Origin: Lautropia dentalis
Lineage (GTDB): Bacteria > Pseudomonadota > Gammaproteobacteria > Burkholderiales > Burkholderiaceae_E
NCBI RefSeq assembly: GCF_003892345.1
Contig: NZ_RRUE01000002.1
Coordinates: 1,125,655 to 1,189,654 of the forward strand
Direction of reading: 5' to 3'
DNA: 64,000 bases
The notes under the pieces were generated by a model. The model was not told where the DNA came from. It saw nothing but the letters and a program-made list of their open reading frames with translations, and made no database searches. The translations under genes were made by a program, and so were the position numbers. Of this stretch, positions 54,978-63,760 are shown in pieces (the first letter of the stretch is position 1; the number at the start of each line of letters is the position of its first letter).

Positions 54978-56403
54978 GGCGGAGATTCTCCGGGGCGTTG
55001 TAGAGGGAGTTGAGGGTGCCGGTATACCAGTCCACCCAGTTGACGGGCTGGGGCTGCATGCGCGGGTGCTTCTCGACGATGCTGGGCACGCGGAGAATGG
55101 GGAACTGCTGGCCCACCATGCGCAGGGCCTGCACGGCCGGGCTGCCCATCAGCAGGCGTGTGCCGGGGTAGCGCCAGGTGAGGCGGTCCACCATGTCGTT
55201 GGCCTCGTAGGGAATGTCGCCGCGGCCATCGCCATTGCGGTCCCAGCCCCGGTAGTTGGACCAGTAGTTGCCCTTCTCGCCGCCCCATTCGTGGTCGCGG
55301 GTGCCGGCGTACTTGATCTGCAGCTGGTTGCCGACGAAGTCGTTGCCGTCCACCTTGTTGCGGACCGAGCCCGACAGGTGCACGCCGGTGCGGTTGCTGG
55401 CCACCACGTTGCCCAGCAGGTTGGTGTATTCCACGTCGTACACGAAGAGGCCGCGGCCATTGTCGATCACCCAGTTGTTCTCGACGGTGGCGTCCTGCAG
55501 TGTGCGCAGCATGATGCCGTGGTCGGTATTGTGCCAGGCGCGGTTGTTGCGGATGGTCTGGTCGCGCACTTCCATCAGCGCCAGCCCGCCGCGGTTGTTC
55601 CAGGTGTCGTTGTCTTCCCACAGGTTGTAGTAGGAATTCATGTAGTGTGTGCCGTACCGGCTGTGGTGCAGGCGGTTTTTCTGGAAGATGGCGTGGTGCG
55701 ACACGTCGATGTAGAGGGCATCGCGCACGAAGCTGATCTCGTTGTCGATGATGCGGGCACCCTTGGTGTTGTAGAGTTCCACGCCGTTGCCACGCTTGGG
55801 GCTGTCGTAGTCGCGCTTGCCGGTGATGTTGTTGCTGAGCACCTGCACGTCGTTGGCTTTTTCGATCCAGAGGCCGAACAGGTTGTAGCTGAGGTAGCAG
55901 TTGCGCACGATGGCACGGTGCGCACCGGGCTGGATGTAGATGCCGGCGTTCTGGTTCAGCAGGCTGTCGCCGGAGTTGATGACCTTGAGCCCCTCGATGA
56001 CCACATCCTCGGCGGTGACGCGGATGGTGTCGCCCTTGTTGCTGCCGTCGATGGTGGGCAGGTCGATGCCCTTCAGGGTGACGGTACGGTCCACCTTCAG
56101 GTTTTCCACATAGCGGCCGCGCTCGATGCGGATCTCGTCGCCGTTGCTGGCGCGGTTGATGGCGTCCTGCACCTTCTCGCCCGGATGCACGGTGATGACG
56201 GCTGCGTGAGCAGCACTGCCCATCAGCAGGGCGGCCAGCAGCAGGGCGCCTTTCCGTGCCAGCCGTGCATGCGGTACGGCAGGGGCCTGCGGCAGGACCG
56301 TGGCCGGATTGCGGCTACCCTGCCGGGCATGCCCGGTGCGGGCGGGCAAGCCATGCTGCAGGCGATGCAGGGGCGTCATGGAGGCACGATCGGATGCGGG
56401 CAT
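54967..56403 (-). CDS. nosD: NosD periplasmic copper-maturation protein
   Basis: This parallel beta-helix protein carries right-handed repeats (for example RIERGRYVENLKVDRTVTLK, then YNLFGLWIEKANDVQVLSNN) and NosD-specific GLALMEVRDQTIRNNRAWHN. A signal peptide (GALLLAALLMGSAAHA) follows an unusually long basic N-terminal region, so the true start is uncertain: ATG 56403 is given, ATG 56379 and TTG 56427 are alternatives. NosD hands over copper or sulfur for the CuZ site of NosZ. Confidence 0.9.
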   Translation of the reverse strand: MPASDRASMTPLHRLQHGLPARTGHARQGSRNPATVLPQAPAVPHARLARKGALLLAALLMGSAAHAAVITVHPGEKVQDAINRASNGDEIRIERGRYVENLKVDRTVTLKGIDLPTIDGSNKGDTIRVTAEDVVIEGLKVINSGDSLLNQNAGIYIQPGAHRAIVRNCYLSYNLFGLWIEKANDVQVLSNNITGKRDYDSPKRGNGVELYNTKGARIIDNEISFVRDALYIDVSHHAIFQKNRLHHSRYGTHYMNSYYNLWEDNDTWNNRGGLALMEVRDQTIRNNRAWHNTDHGIMLRTLQDATVENNWVIDNGRGLFVYDVEYTNLLGNVVASNRTGVHLSGSVRNKVDGNDFVGNQLQIKYAGTRDHEWGGEKGNYWSNYRGWDRNGDGRGDIPYEANDMVDRLTWRYPGTRLLMGSPAVQALRMVGQQFPILRVPSIVEKHPRMQPQPVNWVDWYTGTLNSLYNAPENLRREH

Positions 56404-56505
56404 GGCAGGAGGCAGACTGTCGTTCAAAAAAGGGTCGGTTACCGGCGGGGAGCCCGCCTTTCGCAGCGGATGGAAGGCGCGGGCTTGCCGGATGGCACCG
56501 GGGTA

Positions 56506-56532
56506 ATGATACGGGAGTTAATTCAATGTAAA
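56506..56532 (-). promoter_or_regulatory. Candidate promoter of nosDFYL
   Basis: On the minus strand TTTACA and TATCAT (five of six matches each) stand 15 bases apart, between the nosR terminator and nosD. The spacing is short, so this is tentative. Confidence 0.3.
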
Positions 56533-56534
56533 TG

Positions 56535-56558
56535 AACGCCCGCCTGGGGGCGGGCGTT
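56535..56558 (-). terminator. Terminator of nosR
   Basis: A perfect 10-bp stem (AACGCCCGCC and complement) with a 4-base loop, followed on the minus strand by a T-rich stretch, lies 21 bp after the nosR stop. Confidence 0.7.
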
Positions 56559-56579
56559 TACCGCAGGGTTTTCAGGGCG

Positions 56580-59219
56580 TCAGAAGGCGAACATCCCCAT
56601 CTGCGTCAGGATCCAGAAGAACGCGGCCCCGATCAGCAGGTTCTTGAAGCCCACGTAGGCCAGCATGTCCATGATGTTGGCCTGCCGGTAGGTTTTGCCC
56701 CACCAGACGCCATCCTTCACGTAACGCTTGCCCTGCAGGCGCACCAGCACTTCCAGCACGCTCCAGCCAAACCACGCACCGATGACGTTGATGGGCGAGG
56801 CGCTGCCCTGGGCGGCCAGGATCCACACCAGCGTGGTGCCCACGCCCAGCGCGGCAGCCACGGCCACCAGCAGGTGGTTGGCCTTCCAGCTTTCGCGGGT
56901 GAACGGCCAGAGGTGATCGAGCAGTTCGCCCCACAGGCGGCGTGGGCCGGTGAGCGTTTCCACCCGCGGGTGCACGCGCGTGCTCGGCCAGCGCGGATCC
57001 ACGCCCTTGACGGGTTGCTGGGCCGGGGTCAGGTCGGTCGGCACGATGGGGATGAAGTAGCCGTCCTTGCCGATGGGGGTCATCTTCACGCCGGCACGTT
57101 CACGCACCTTGCGTTCCTTCGCCAGCGGCGGGCAGGCATTGGCGTCCGTGTAGAGGATCAGACAGTCCAGGCAGTGCAGGCACTCGCGGTGGTCGATCTG
57201 GCCGTCCTCGTTGATGGCCAGGGAACCGCAGTCCTTGGCGCAGGCCTTGCACTTGTTGCAGTCGGGCTTGCGCTTGAGGCCGAACCAGCGGAACGTGCTG
57301 GGCATGGCCAGCGAGGCGCCCAGCGGGCAGATGTACTTGCAGTACGGCCGCTCGGTGAACACGGCCAGGCCCAGAATGACCAGCACGAAGGCGCCGTACG
57401 GCCACGGCCGGTTGGTGATGCCCACCAGGAAGGTGGTCTTGAACGGTTCGACCTCGGCCAGTTTCTCGGCATCGACCATCGAGAACAGCGACACCACCAG
57501 CAGCACGAAGAAGACGCCGTACTTGACCCATTTGAGCTTGTGGTGCCATTTGGGCGGCAGCAGGAACTGGTATTTCTTCAGGCCGATCTTTTCACCGATG
57601 ACGTGCAGCCCCTCCTGCAGCGAGCCGAACGGGCAGGCCCAGCCGCAGAACAGGCCCCGGCCGAACACGAACACGGTGATGAAGATGAAGATCCAGAAGA
57701 GGAACAGGAACGGATCGCTGAGGAACAGTGTCCACTCCCACTTGAAGAGGATGGAGTGGAACCAGGTCAGTACCTGCGTGACCGACGGCTGTGCCAGCAG
57801 GCCAAAGCCCACCCAGACCACGAAGATGGCCCAGAACGGGTACTTGAAGCCATTGACCGGCCACTTGTTCTTGCGCGACGACATGCGGGTGAGCGTCTCG
57901 CGGTAGGCGTAGACCACGGCGATGGTGGTGAGCATCAGGCCGAAGATGATCAGCTGCCACCACTTGGCTTTCCAGATCTTGAGCCAGCTGGGGTCGGGCC
58001 GGTGCACTTCGGGGCGGCCGCCGACCATGTACTGGGCCGGGGTCCAGTACTCGCTCTCGAAGGAGGTGAAGACCTTGGAACCGGTGTTGCGGTCGATCTT
58101 GTTGCTGAGGAAGCTCAGCTTCCACGGGTAGGCCGCGGAAAACGCCCGCGAGCGGATGATGAAGATGCCCGATTCGCTGTACTGGGGCGCGCCCTTCGCG
58201 GCCAGGCTGTAGAGATTGCGGACGTCGGTGTCGCGGAAGGTGAAGGAGTCGCCATCCTGGTGCACCTGGATGCGGTCATAGATGCCGCCGCGCACGAAGC
58301 CCGAGCCCTTGAAGGATTCCTTGCCGTCGGTGCGGATGATGAAGATGGCGTTCTCGCCCTCCTTCAGCTCGCTGTGCAGGTACTCCCAGGTGGATTTGCC
58401 CAGAATGGCCGGGCCGATGATGGGGGAGTTGAGCGAACCGAACCACAGTTCGATGAAGGGCGACCCGGTACGGTCCAGACCGACCTGCTGGGGCTGCACC
58501 ACCAGCTTCTGCACCGCGCCCTGCTTGACCAGGGTGTCCCAGTCGGGCAGGGGGGCATCGGGTTTGGGCTGCACGTATTCGACCGGCTTGCGCACGATGG
58601 GCTTGATGATGCCCACCTGCCGGGCCACGGCGGCCCCGGAGGTCATGATGACCTGGTTCTGTGCGACGACGGTGACGGTGGCGCCCGAAATGGCATCCAC
58701 GCCGATCACGCCATCTTCGGGGCGGGACTGGCCCACCTCGATGGTGTCCTTGACGGAGCGACCGAGATATTGGTCGTTGAACTTGAGCAGGGCGGATTCA
58801 GGAATGCCCAGCAGCAGGATGGGTTCGGAGTGCTTGAGCACCTTGACGCCCACGAACTTGCCTTCCTTGTCCATCCCGATCAGGGTGACGACAGGTTTGC
58901 CGGAATAGGCCGGCGTGTCGGTGATGTCGGTGGACAGCATGACATAGCCCAGCACGTCCTTGCCCTTCGGACCGCCCAGGGCTTCCACATACGGGGGTTG
59001 CCCCTTGCGTTCGGAAAACGAGGTAGCCCCGGGAAATACGTCCTTGCAGGGCAGCAGGGCACACATGTCGGTGGCCGTCTCCAGTCCGGCCGGCAGTTGT
59101 GCTTCGTACGCCTGGGAGCCCCCCGCTCCCGCTGCATGGGGTTTGGCCCAGACATTCAGGGACAGCAGGCCACAGACGGCAGCAGCCAACAGCCCCCTCC
59201 CAAAAGAGGTCCATTTCAT
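56580..59219 (-). CDS. nosR: NosR, polyferredoxin flavoprotein for nitrous oxide reduction
   Basis: This encodes 879 residues. A signal peptide leads to a periplasmic FMN-binding domain (flavin-threonine motif DAISGATVTV) and then several membrane helices. The cytoplasmic end has two CxxxCP motifs (GWACPFG, KYICPLGA) and two ferredoxin-type clusters (CNKCKACAKDC, ECLHCLDC). NosR passes electrons for N2O reduction and supports nosZ expression. The chain extends about 150 residues past the usual end, with two or three further membrane helices (VAVAAALGVGTTLVWILAA, then VGFKNLLIGAAFFWIL). Here nosR follows nosZ instead of preceding it. Confidence 0.93.
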   Translation of the reverse strand: MKWTSFGRGLLAAAVCGLLSLNVWAKPHAAGAGGSQAYEAQLPAGLETATDMCALLPCKDVFPGATSFSERKGQPPYVEALGGPKGKDVLGYVMLSTDITDTPAYSGKPVVTLIGMDKEGKFVGVKVLKHSEPILLLGIPESALLKFNDQYLGRSVKDTIEVGQSRPEDGVIGVDAISGATVTVVAQNQVIMTSGAAVARQVGIIKPIVRKPVEYVQPKPDAPLPDWDTLVKQGAVQKLVVQPQQVGLDRTGSPFIELWFGSLNSPIIGPAILGKSTWEYLHSELKEGENAIFIIRTDGKESFKGSGFVRGGIYDRIQVHQDGDSFTFRDTDVRNLYSLAAKGAPQYSESGIFIIRSRAFSAAYPWKLSFLSNKIDRNTGSKVFTSFESEYWTPAQYMVGGRPEVHRPDPSWLKIWKAKWWQLIIFGLMLTTIAVVYAYRETLTRMSSRKNKWPVNGFKYPFWAIFVVWVGFGLLAQPSVTQVLTWFHSILFKWEWTLFLSDPFLFLFWIFIFITVFVFGRGLFCGWACPFGSLQEGLHVIGEKIGLKKYQFLLPPKWHHKLKWVKYGVFFVLLVVSLFSMVDAEKLAEVEPFKTTFLVGITNRPWPYGAFVLVILGLAVFTERPYCKYICPLGASLAMPSTFRWFGLKRKPDCNKCKACAKDCGSLAINEDGQIDHRECLHCLDCLILYTDANACPPLAKERKVRERAGVKMTPIGKDGYFIPIVPTDLTPAQQPVKGVDPRWPSTRVHPRVETLTGPRRLWGELLDHLWPFTRESWKANHLLVAVAAALGVGTTLVWILAAQGSASPINVIGAWFGWSVLEVLVRLQGKRYVKDGVWWGKTYRQANIMDMLAYVGFKNLLIGAAFFWILTQMGMFAF

Positions 59220-59251
59220 GTTTAGCTGTAATCCGGTTTAACGACATCATC

Positions 59252-59304
59252 AAAAAAAATGGCCGGGCGCCGTGACTGTTGTTACAGTACGACGTCCCGG
59301 CCAT
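59252..59304 (-). terminator. Strong terminator between nosZ and nosR
   Basis: On the minus strand ATGGCCGGG pairs with CCCGGCCAT, with an inner ACTGT/ACAGT stem in the loop, followed by eight T. It lies 16 bp after the nosZ stop, so nosR must use readthrough or its own promoter; none is obvious. Confidence 0.8.
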
Positions 59305-59319
59305 TCACTGGTACTTCAA

Positions 59320-61278
59320 TCAGGGTTCGACAATCATGCGGCCGCGCATTTCAAGGTGCAGCGCATGGCAGAAGTTGGTGCAGTAATACCAGAAAACGCC
59401 CGGTTTGTCGATTTTGAAGGTCACCGACTTGGTTTCCTGCGGGTTCACGATGAACTGGATGTTGTACTCCGGAATCGCGAAGCCGTGGGTCAGGTCTTCC
59501 ACCTTGTCGAGGTTGGTGAGGATGAGCGTCACTTCGTCGCCCACCTTCACGTTGAACTCGGTCGGCTCGTAGGCCGGCGCCACCGAGGTGATGCGCACCG
59601 TGACCTTCTTGCCATTGCGGGTGACGCCGGTGTCGGCCTGGCTCTTGGTGGCCAGCGGGAAGTCGTCGAGGTTGTAGACCTGTTTCGGGTGCAGCCAGTC
59701 ACGCGGCAGGATGACGAAGTCGTGCGGCTCCGGACGCACGGCGTTGTCGTGCGCGAGGATCATCTGCTCACCGGTGATGTCGAGCAGCTGGTCGTTCTCG
59801 GGGTGCAGCGGGCCAACCGGCAGGAAGCGGTCTTTCGAGAACTTGTTGCCCACGGCCATCCAGATGCCATCGGCGGCCTTCGTTTCGGCGCAGGTGGCGT
59901 TGATGTGGCCCGGCTGGTACATCACGTCGATCTTGTGGACGATCGGGTTGACCGTCTTGTCACCGGCGTATTTCTTGATGGCCTTCTCGATGTTCCACTT
60001 GCAGACCTGGCTGTCGAGGAACAGCGTGGTGTAGGCGTTGCCACGGCCGTCGAAGGTGGTGTGCAGCGGCCCCAGGCCCACTTCGGGCTCGGCCACGATG
60101 GATTTGTCCGGATCGTCCAGCTTGCCGTCGAACCAGTCCAGCACCTTCTGCAGGTCGATGACGGTGCAGGTGGGCGACAGTTTGCCCGAGCACACGAAGT
60201 ACTTGCCGTCCGGCGAGGCGTTCACGCCGTGCGGGTTCTTCGGCACGGACACGCGCACGACCATGGCGCTCTTCGGATCCTTGTTGTTCTCGACGCGGCA
60301 GTCGACCACGGGCACCTTGGAGTCGCCGATGTGGGTGAACTTGCCGTCCTTGATGGCCTGTTCGATGCGGGCCACGTGGAAGAACAGGCAGGCGTCACGC
60401 TCGCGTGACATCATCTCGGCGTAGAAGTCGGCTTCTTCGAGGTTGTACTGGTTGGTGGCAGCCAGCTTGCCATCGAACGACGTGGCGACCAGGTCGCAGT
60501 TGCCGTTGATGCGGGCCTGCCACTTCACGTCCATCGTGAGGGCATCCACGCAGGTGAAGAGGGCGCCGTATTTTTCGGTGTCTTCCAGATCCTTGCCGTG
60601 GTTGGGCATGGGGATGCGGAATTCCTGGCCGCAGAACACCCGCGTGGTGTAGTTGATGGCCGGGTCGACCGGGTCGCGCTTGTCCGGGAAGATGCCGTGG
60701 AAGCCCTGCACGTTCGGCAGCTTGGTGATCTTGTCGCAGACGAAGTAGTCCAGACGGAAGCGGGCGATGCGGGCGTTGATCTTGTCGTTGATCCAGCAGT
60801 ACTTGCCGTCGTAGATGCCGTCCTTGTAGGAAGCCTGCATGTGGTGGGTGTCGCCCACGACATATTCCAGCGTGCCGTCGGGTTTGGTACCCATCACGGC
60901 CTTGGATTCGTTGGTGATGCCCCAGCCGGTCAGTGGGTCGGGCACGAAGCAGGGCATGCGCAGCAGTTCGCGGCCCGAGGGGATGCCGATCACGCGGGCG
61001 TCACCGGTGTGGCCGGAACTCCACAGGCCGTAGTGGGTGTCGAGCTGTCCGGGCGGGATGTGCACGGGGCCGGCACCACCCTGGTGCGGGGCCTCGGCGC
61101 CATGGGCCGGTGCGGCACCACCTGCGGCCGCGCCACCCTGGGCGGGCTTGCTCTCTTCCTTGCAGCCGGCCAGGGTCACCGAGCCGATGCCCAGTGCAGC
61201 AGCCGCATTCAGAAAACGCCGCCGGCCAATGCCTGCCGGTTCCTTCTCGATGTGAGGGTCCTGGGCTTTCAGGCTCAT
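59320..61278 (-). CDS. nosZ: Nitrous oxide reductase NosZ, Tat-exported
   Basis: This encodes 652 residues. A twin-arginine signal (GRRRFLNAAAALG) marks a clade I enzyme; a lipobox-like LAGC follows it. The seven-bladed propeller carries the CuZ histidines (DTHHMQ, HGVNASPDGKY and others), and the C-terminal cupredoxin carries CuA (YYCTNFCHALHLEMRGR). It reduces N2O to N2 in the periplasm. AGGAGA precedes the ATG. Gene order is nosZ-R-D-F-Y-L, all minus strand. Confidence 0.97.
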   Translation of the reverse strand: MSLKAQDPHIEKEPAGIGRRRFLNAAAALGIGSVTLAGCKEESKPAQGGAAAGGAAPAHGAEAPHQGGAGPVHIPPGQLDTHYGLWSSGHTGDARVIGIPSGRELLRMPCFVPDPLTGWGITNESKAVMGTKPDGTLEYVVGDTHHMQASYKDGIYDGKYCWINDKINARIARFRLDYFVCDKITKLPNVQGFHGIFPDKRDPVDPAINYTTRVFCGQEFRIPMPNHGKDLEDTEKYGALFTCVDALTMDVKWQARINGNCDLVATSFDGKLAATNQYNLEEADFYAEMMSRERDACLFFHVARIEQAIKDGKFTHIGDSKVPVVDCRVENNKDPKSAMVVRVSVPKNPHGVNASPDGKYFVCSGKLSPTCTVIDLQKVLDWFDGKLDDPDKSIVAEPEVGLGPLHTTFDGRGNAYTTLFLDSQVCKWNIEKAIKKYAGDKTVNPIVHKIDVMYQPGHINATCAETKAADGIWMAVGNKFSKDRFLPVGPLHPENDQLLDITGEQMILAHDNAVRPEPHDFVILPRDWLHPKQVYNLDDFPLATKSQADTGVTRNGKKVTVRITSVAPAYEPTEFNVKVGDEVTLILTNLDKVEDLTHGFAIPEYNIQFIVNPQETKSVTFKIDKPGVFWYYCTNFCHALHLEMRGRMIVEP

Positions 61279-61401
61279 GTTCTTCTCCTATGGTCTGCCC
61301 TGTTGCCGGATGTTTTGCGCCGCACCATGCGGCATGCCCGAAAGAGGCCGCCTCCTCTTTTCGGGGGCGGGCCTGCGTCCGGGAAACACCTGTCATTCGG
61401 A

Positions 61402-61407
61402 AGGATA
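61402..61407 (-). promoter_or_regulatory. Candidate -10 element of nosZ
   Basis: TATCCT on the minus strand lies 22 bp downstream of the nearer FNR-type box, the spacing of class II FNR-dependent promoters. Confidence 0.45.
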
Positions 61408-61429
61408 ATCAGCGGCCGCGTTGTAAAAA

Positions 61430-61443
61430 TTGATGTGGATCAA
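61430..61443 (-). promoter_or_regulatory. FNR/DNR-type box, proximal
   Basis: TTGAT GTGG ATCAA is a perfect FNR/CRP-family anaerobic box, 152 bp upstream of the nosZ start. Confidence 0.85.
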
Positions 61444-61449
61444 TTGAGT

Positions 61450-61463
61450 TTGATCAATATCAA
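61450..61463 (-). promoter_or_regulatory. FNR/DNR-type box, distal
   Basis: TTGAT CAAT ATCAA is a second perfect box, with its centre exactly 20 bp from the proximal one. Confidence 0.85.
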
Positions 61464-61875
61464 TTCTTGTTCACTGGGGGGCCACGGAAGGGTGGAGTGG
61501 CGCAAAAAATAGCCAAAAACAGGTGCCGGGAAAACGGGGGAAGGGCAGGCCAGAAGCGGGTCACATGCAGGGGGCGATGCAGGCCAGACACGGGGCAGGA
61601 ACAGGGGAGAAACAGGGGCGGAAGCGGAGAGAAGCGGAATGGAAGCAGAGAAAGAAGGGGGGCGTGTGGCGTGGCAGCCCCGGGGTTGGCGGGTGGCAGG
61701 CCGGGGGATTGTCAATGCTGGTGCTGGCACCGCTTGGGGGTGGGGGGGCGGCGGGTACCGGGGATCGTGCCGGAAGCCGTTCGCAGCGGCATGGTCTGGG
61801 GAGCCTGTGCGCCTGCGTGGTCTGGAATGGGGCCGCAAACACACACGCTGGGCGTACACACATGCGCTGGACACA
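61464..61875. other. Intergenic region with purine-rich tract
   Basis: Between the nosZ regulatory region and the tRNA terminator lies DNA strongly biased to A and G on the plus strand (about 61535-61670), with repeated GAAGCGGA and CAGGGG motifs. Open frames here lack protein-like composition. Confidence 0.45.
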
Positions 61876-61911
61876 AAAACGCCCGAAGGGAACGGAGCCG
61901 TTCGGGCGTTT
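61876..61911 (-). terminator. Terminator of tRNA-Phe
   Basis: AAACGCCCGAA and its complement form an 11-bp stem; TTT and a further T run follow on the minus strand, directly after the tRNA. Confidence 0.85.
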
Positions 61912-61916
61912 GAATC

Positions 61917-61992
<76 letters not shown>

Positions 61993-62197
61993 AGGGAGCT
62001 TCCAGCGCACACCGGTTACTCAAGAGAACGCGATTATAGACGGAATTTTCCGTCCGTCAAGCGCCTGCTGCCATTCATGCGCTGGCCGCGGCACACGACT
62101 GCCCGCAGTGGTTCGCAGGACGAACCCGTTGCCATGCGCGTACCGCTCCCGTTACAGAAATCCACCCGCCGGCGCAGCCAGCCAGGGCGGCCTCCCG

Positions 62198-62203
62198 TAT
62201 ACT
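62198..62203 (+). promoter_or_regulatory. Candidate -10 element for a leaderless transcript
   Basis: TATACT ends 6 bases before the ATG of the hydroxylase gene, which would put transcription start on or next to the ATG. No good -35 is seen. Confidence 0.3.
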
Positions 62204-62209
62204 GCCCGC

Positions 62210-63595
62210 ATGAATACATGTGATGTGGCCGTCGTAGGGGCGGGCAGTGTGGGTGTGGCCGCGGCGCTGGCCTTTGCGCGCGCCGGCAGGCAGGTGGTGC
62301 TGGTCGATCCCCGGCCGGCGGCGGTGCGGCCGGGCGGTGTGTCCGGTGTGGCGCCGGGGGGGGATCCCGACGACTGGGACAGCCGTGTCTTTGCCCTGTC
62401 GCCGGCCAGCATCCGGCTGCTGGACGGGCTGGGTGTCTGGTCTGCCATGGACATGGACCGGGTAGCCCCCGTGTACGACATGCGCCTCTATCATGACCAG
62501 GATGGTGGCGATGTGCAGGAAAGCCTGCGGCTCGATGCCTGGCAGGGCCAGATCGAACGGCTTGCCTGCATCGTGGAAGGGCGTCACCTTCAGGCTGCGC
62601 TGGACCTGGTGGCGGCCGACGCCGGCCGGACGCTGCGCCTGCAGCGCGTACAGGGCACGGTGTCGGCCCTGTCGCTGGCCGAGGGGCAGCCTGCCCGCCT
62701 GACGCTCGACCACGGCGAGGTCTGGGAGGCCGGCCTGGTGGTGGCGGCCGATGGTGCGCGCTCGGCGCTGCGCGACATGGCGGGGCTGGAAAGCCGCACC
62801 TACGATTACGGCCAGATCGCCGTGGTGGCCAATTTCAACAGCAGCCTGCCCACGCGGGATGCCGCCTGGCAGTGGTTCGATGCCGATCTGGGCGTGATGG
62901 CGCTGCTGCCGTTGCCGGCCATCGGCCGGCCGGCCGGGCAGGGGCGGGTGAGTCTGGTGTGGTCGGCGCCGGTGGAATGGGCGCAGTCGCTGGCGGCCAT
63001 GTCCGGCGACGAACTGGCTGCCCAGGTGGCACGCCAGTCACGCGGGGCGTTGGGCGAGCTGCAATGCATCACGCCGGCTGCCTGCTTCCCGCTGCGTTCC
63101 GTCAGCTGCCCGCGCGTGATCGCGCCAGGCTTTGTCATGATCGGCGATGCAGCTCACGTGGTGCACCCCATGGCCGGACAGGGCATGAATCTGGGTTTTG
63201 GTGACGTGCAGGTGCTGGCCGACGTGCTGGCGCAGCCGGCGGTGGCGCCGGTCCGGGGTACGCCGGCGGCATTCCGCACGCCCGGCGCATCCCGTGCTTC
63301 GGGGGCGTCCCGTACGTCTGCCGGTTCCCGCATGTCTGCCGCGTCCCGTGCAACCGGTGTGTCCGGCGAGCCTGCCGGGTGGTATCACGGGTTGCCCACA
63401 TGGCAGGCGCTGCGCCGCTACGAACGGACACGGCGTGAGCCGGTGAGCAGCATGCAGATGCTGATGACCGGTCTGCATCATGTGTTCGGTCCGGCCCTGC
63501 CGCCGCCGCTGGCCACCCTGCGCAATCTGGGCTGGCAGGCCGTCGGGGCGTCGGGGTGGCTGTCGCGTCAACTCATCCAGCGAGCCATTCGTTGA
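62210..63595 (+). CDS. UbiH/COQ6-family FAD monooxygenase
   Basis: The 461-residue protein has the FAD motif VAVVGAGSVGVAAALAFARAG, the DG motif GLVVAADGARSALRD, and the family block MIGDAAHVVHPMAGQGMNLGFGDVQVLADVL. It hydroxylates the quinone ring in ubiquinone synthesis; whether it is UbiH, UbiF or UbiI-like cannot be decided by eye. An Arg/Ser/Ala insertion of about 35 residues (about 350-385) sits after the GD block. No Shine-Dalgarno is evident before ATG 62210. Confidence 0.88.
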   Translation: MNTCDVAVVGAGSVGVAAALAFARAGRQVVLVDPRPAAVRPGGVSGVAPGGDPDDWDSRVFALSPASIRLLDGLGVWSAMDMDRVAPVYDMRLYHDQDGGDVQESLRLDAWQGQIERLACIVEGRHLQAALDLVAADAGRTLRLQRVQGTVSALSLAEGQPARLTLDHGEVWEAGLVVAADGARSALRDMAGLESRTYDYGQIAVVANFNSSLPTRDAAWQWFDADLGVMALLPLPAIGRPAGQGRVSLVWSAPVEWAQSLAAMSGDELAAQVARQSRGALGELQCITPAACFPLRSVSCPRVIAPGFVMIGDAAHVVHPMAGQGMNLGFGDVQVLADVLAQPAVAPVRGTPAAFRTPGASRASGASRTSAGSRMSAASRATGVSGEPAGWYHGLPTWQALRRYERTRREPVSSMQMLMTGLHHVFGPALPPPLATLRNLGWQAVGASGWLSRQLIQRAIR

Positions 63596-63760
63596 CTTCG
63601 CCTGGTTTGCGCTGAATCCGGTTTCAGGTCATCGTCGCCATCGGAGATATTTGCGGCTTCGATGATTTCACCCGTTCGCCGGGTTCTGTTCTGGCCGCCG
63701 GAGGGCGCGCCCCGGTTTCGTTCGAATGATCCTTCAGACTCTTTCAGGAAGACCTTCTAC

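Noticed and set aside
56532-59225. Open frame of 897 codons on the plus strand
   Set aside because: It is antisense to nosR, which has unmistakable motifs. The frame has no recognisable domain.
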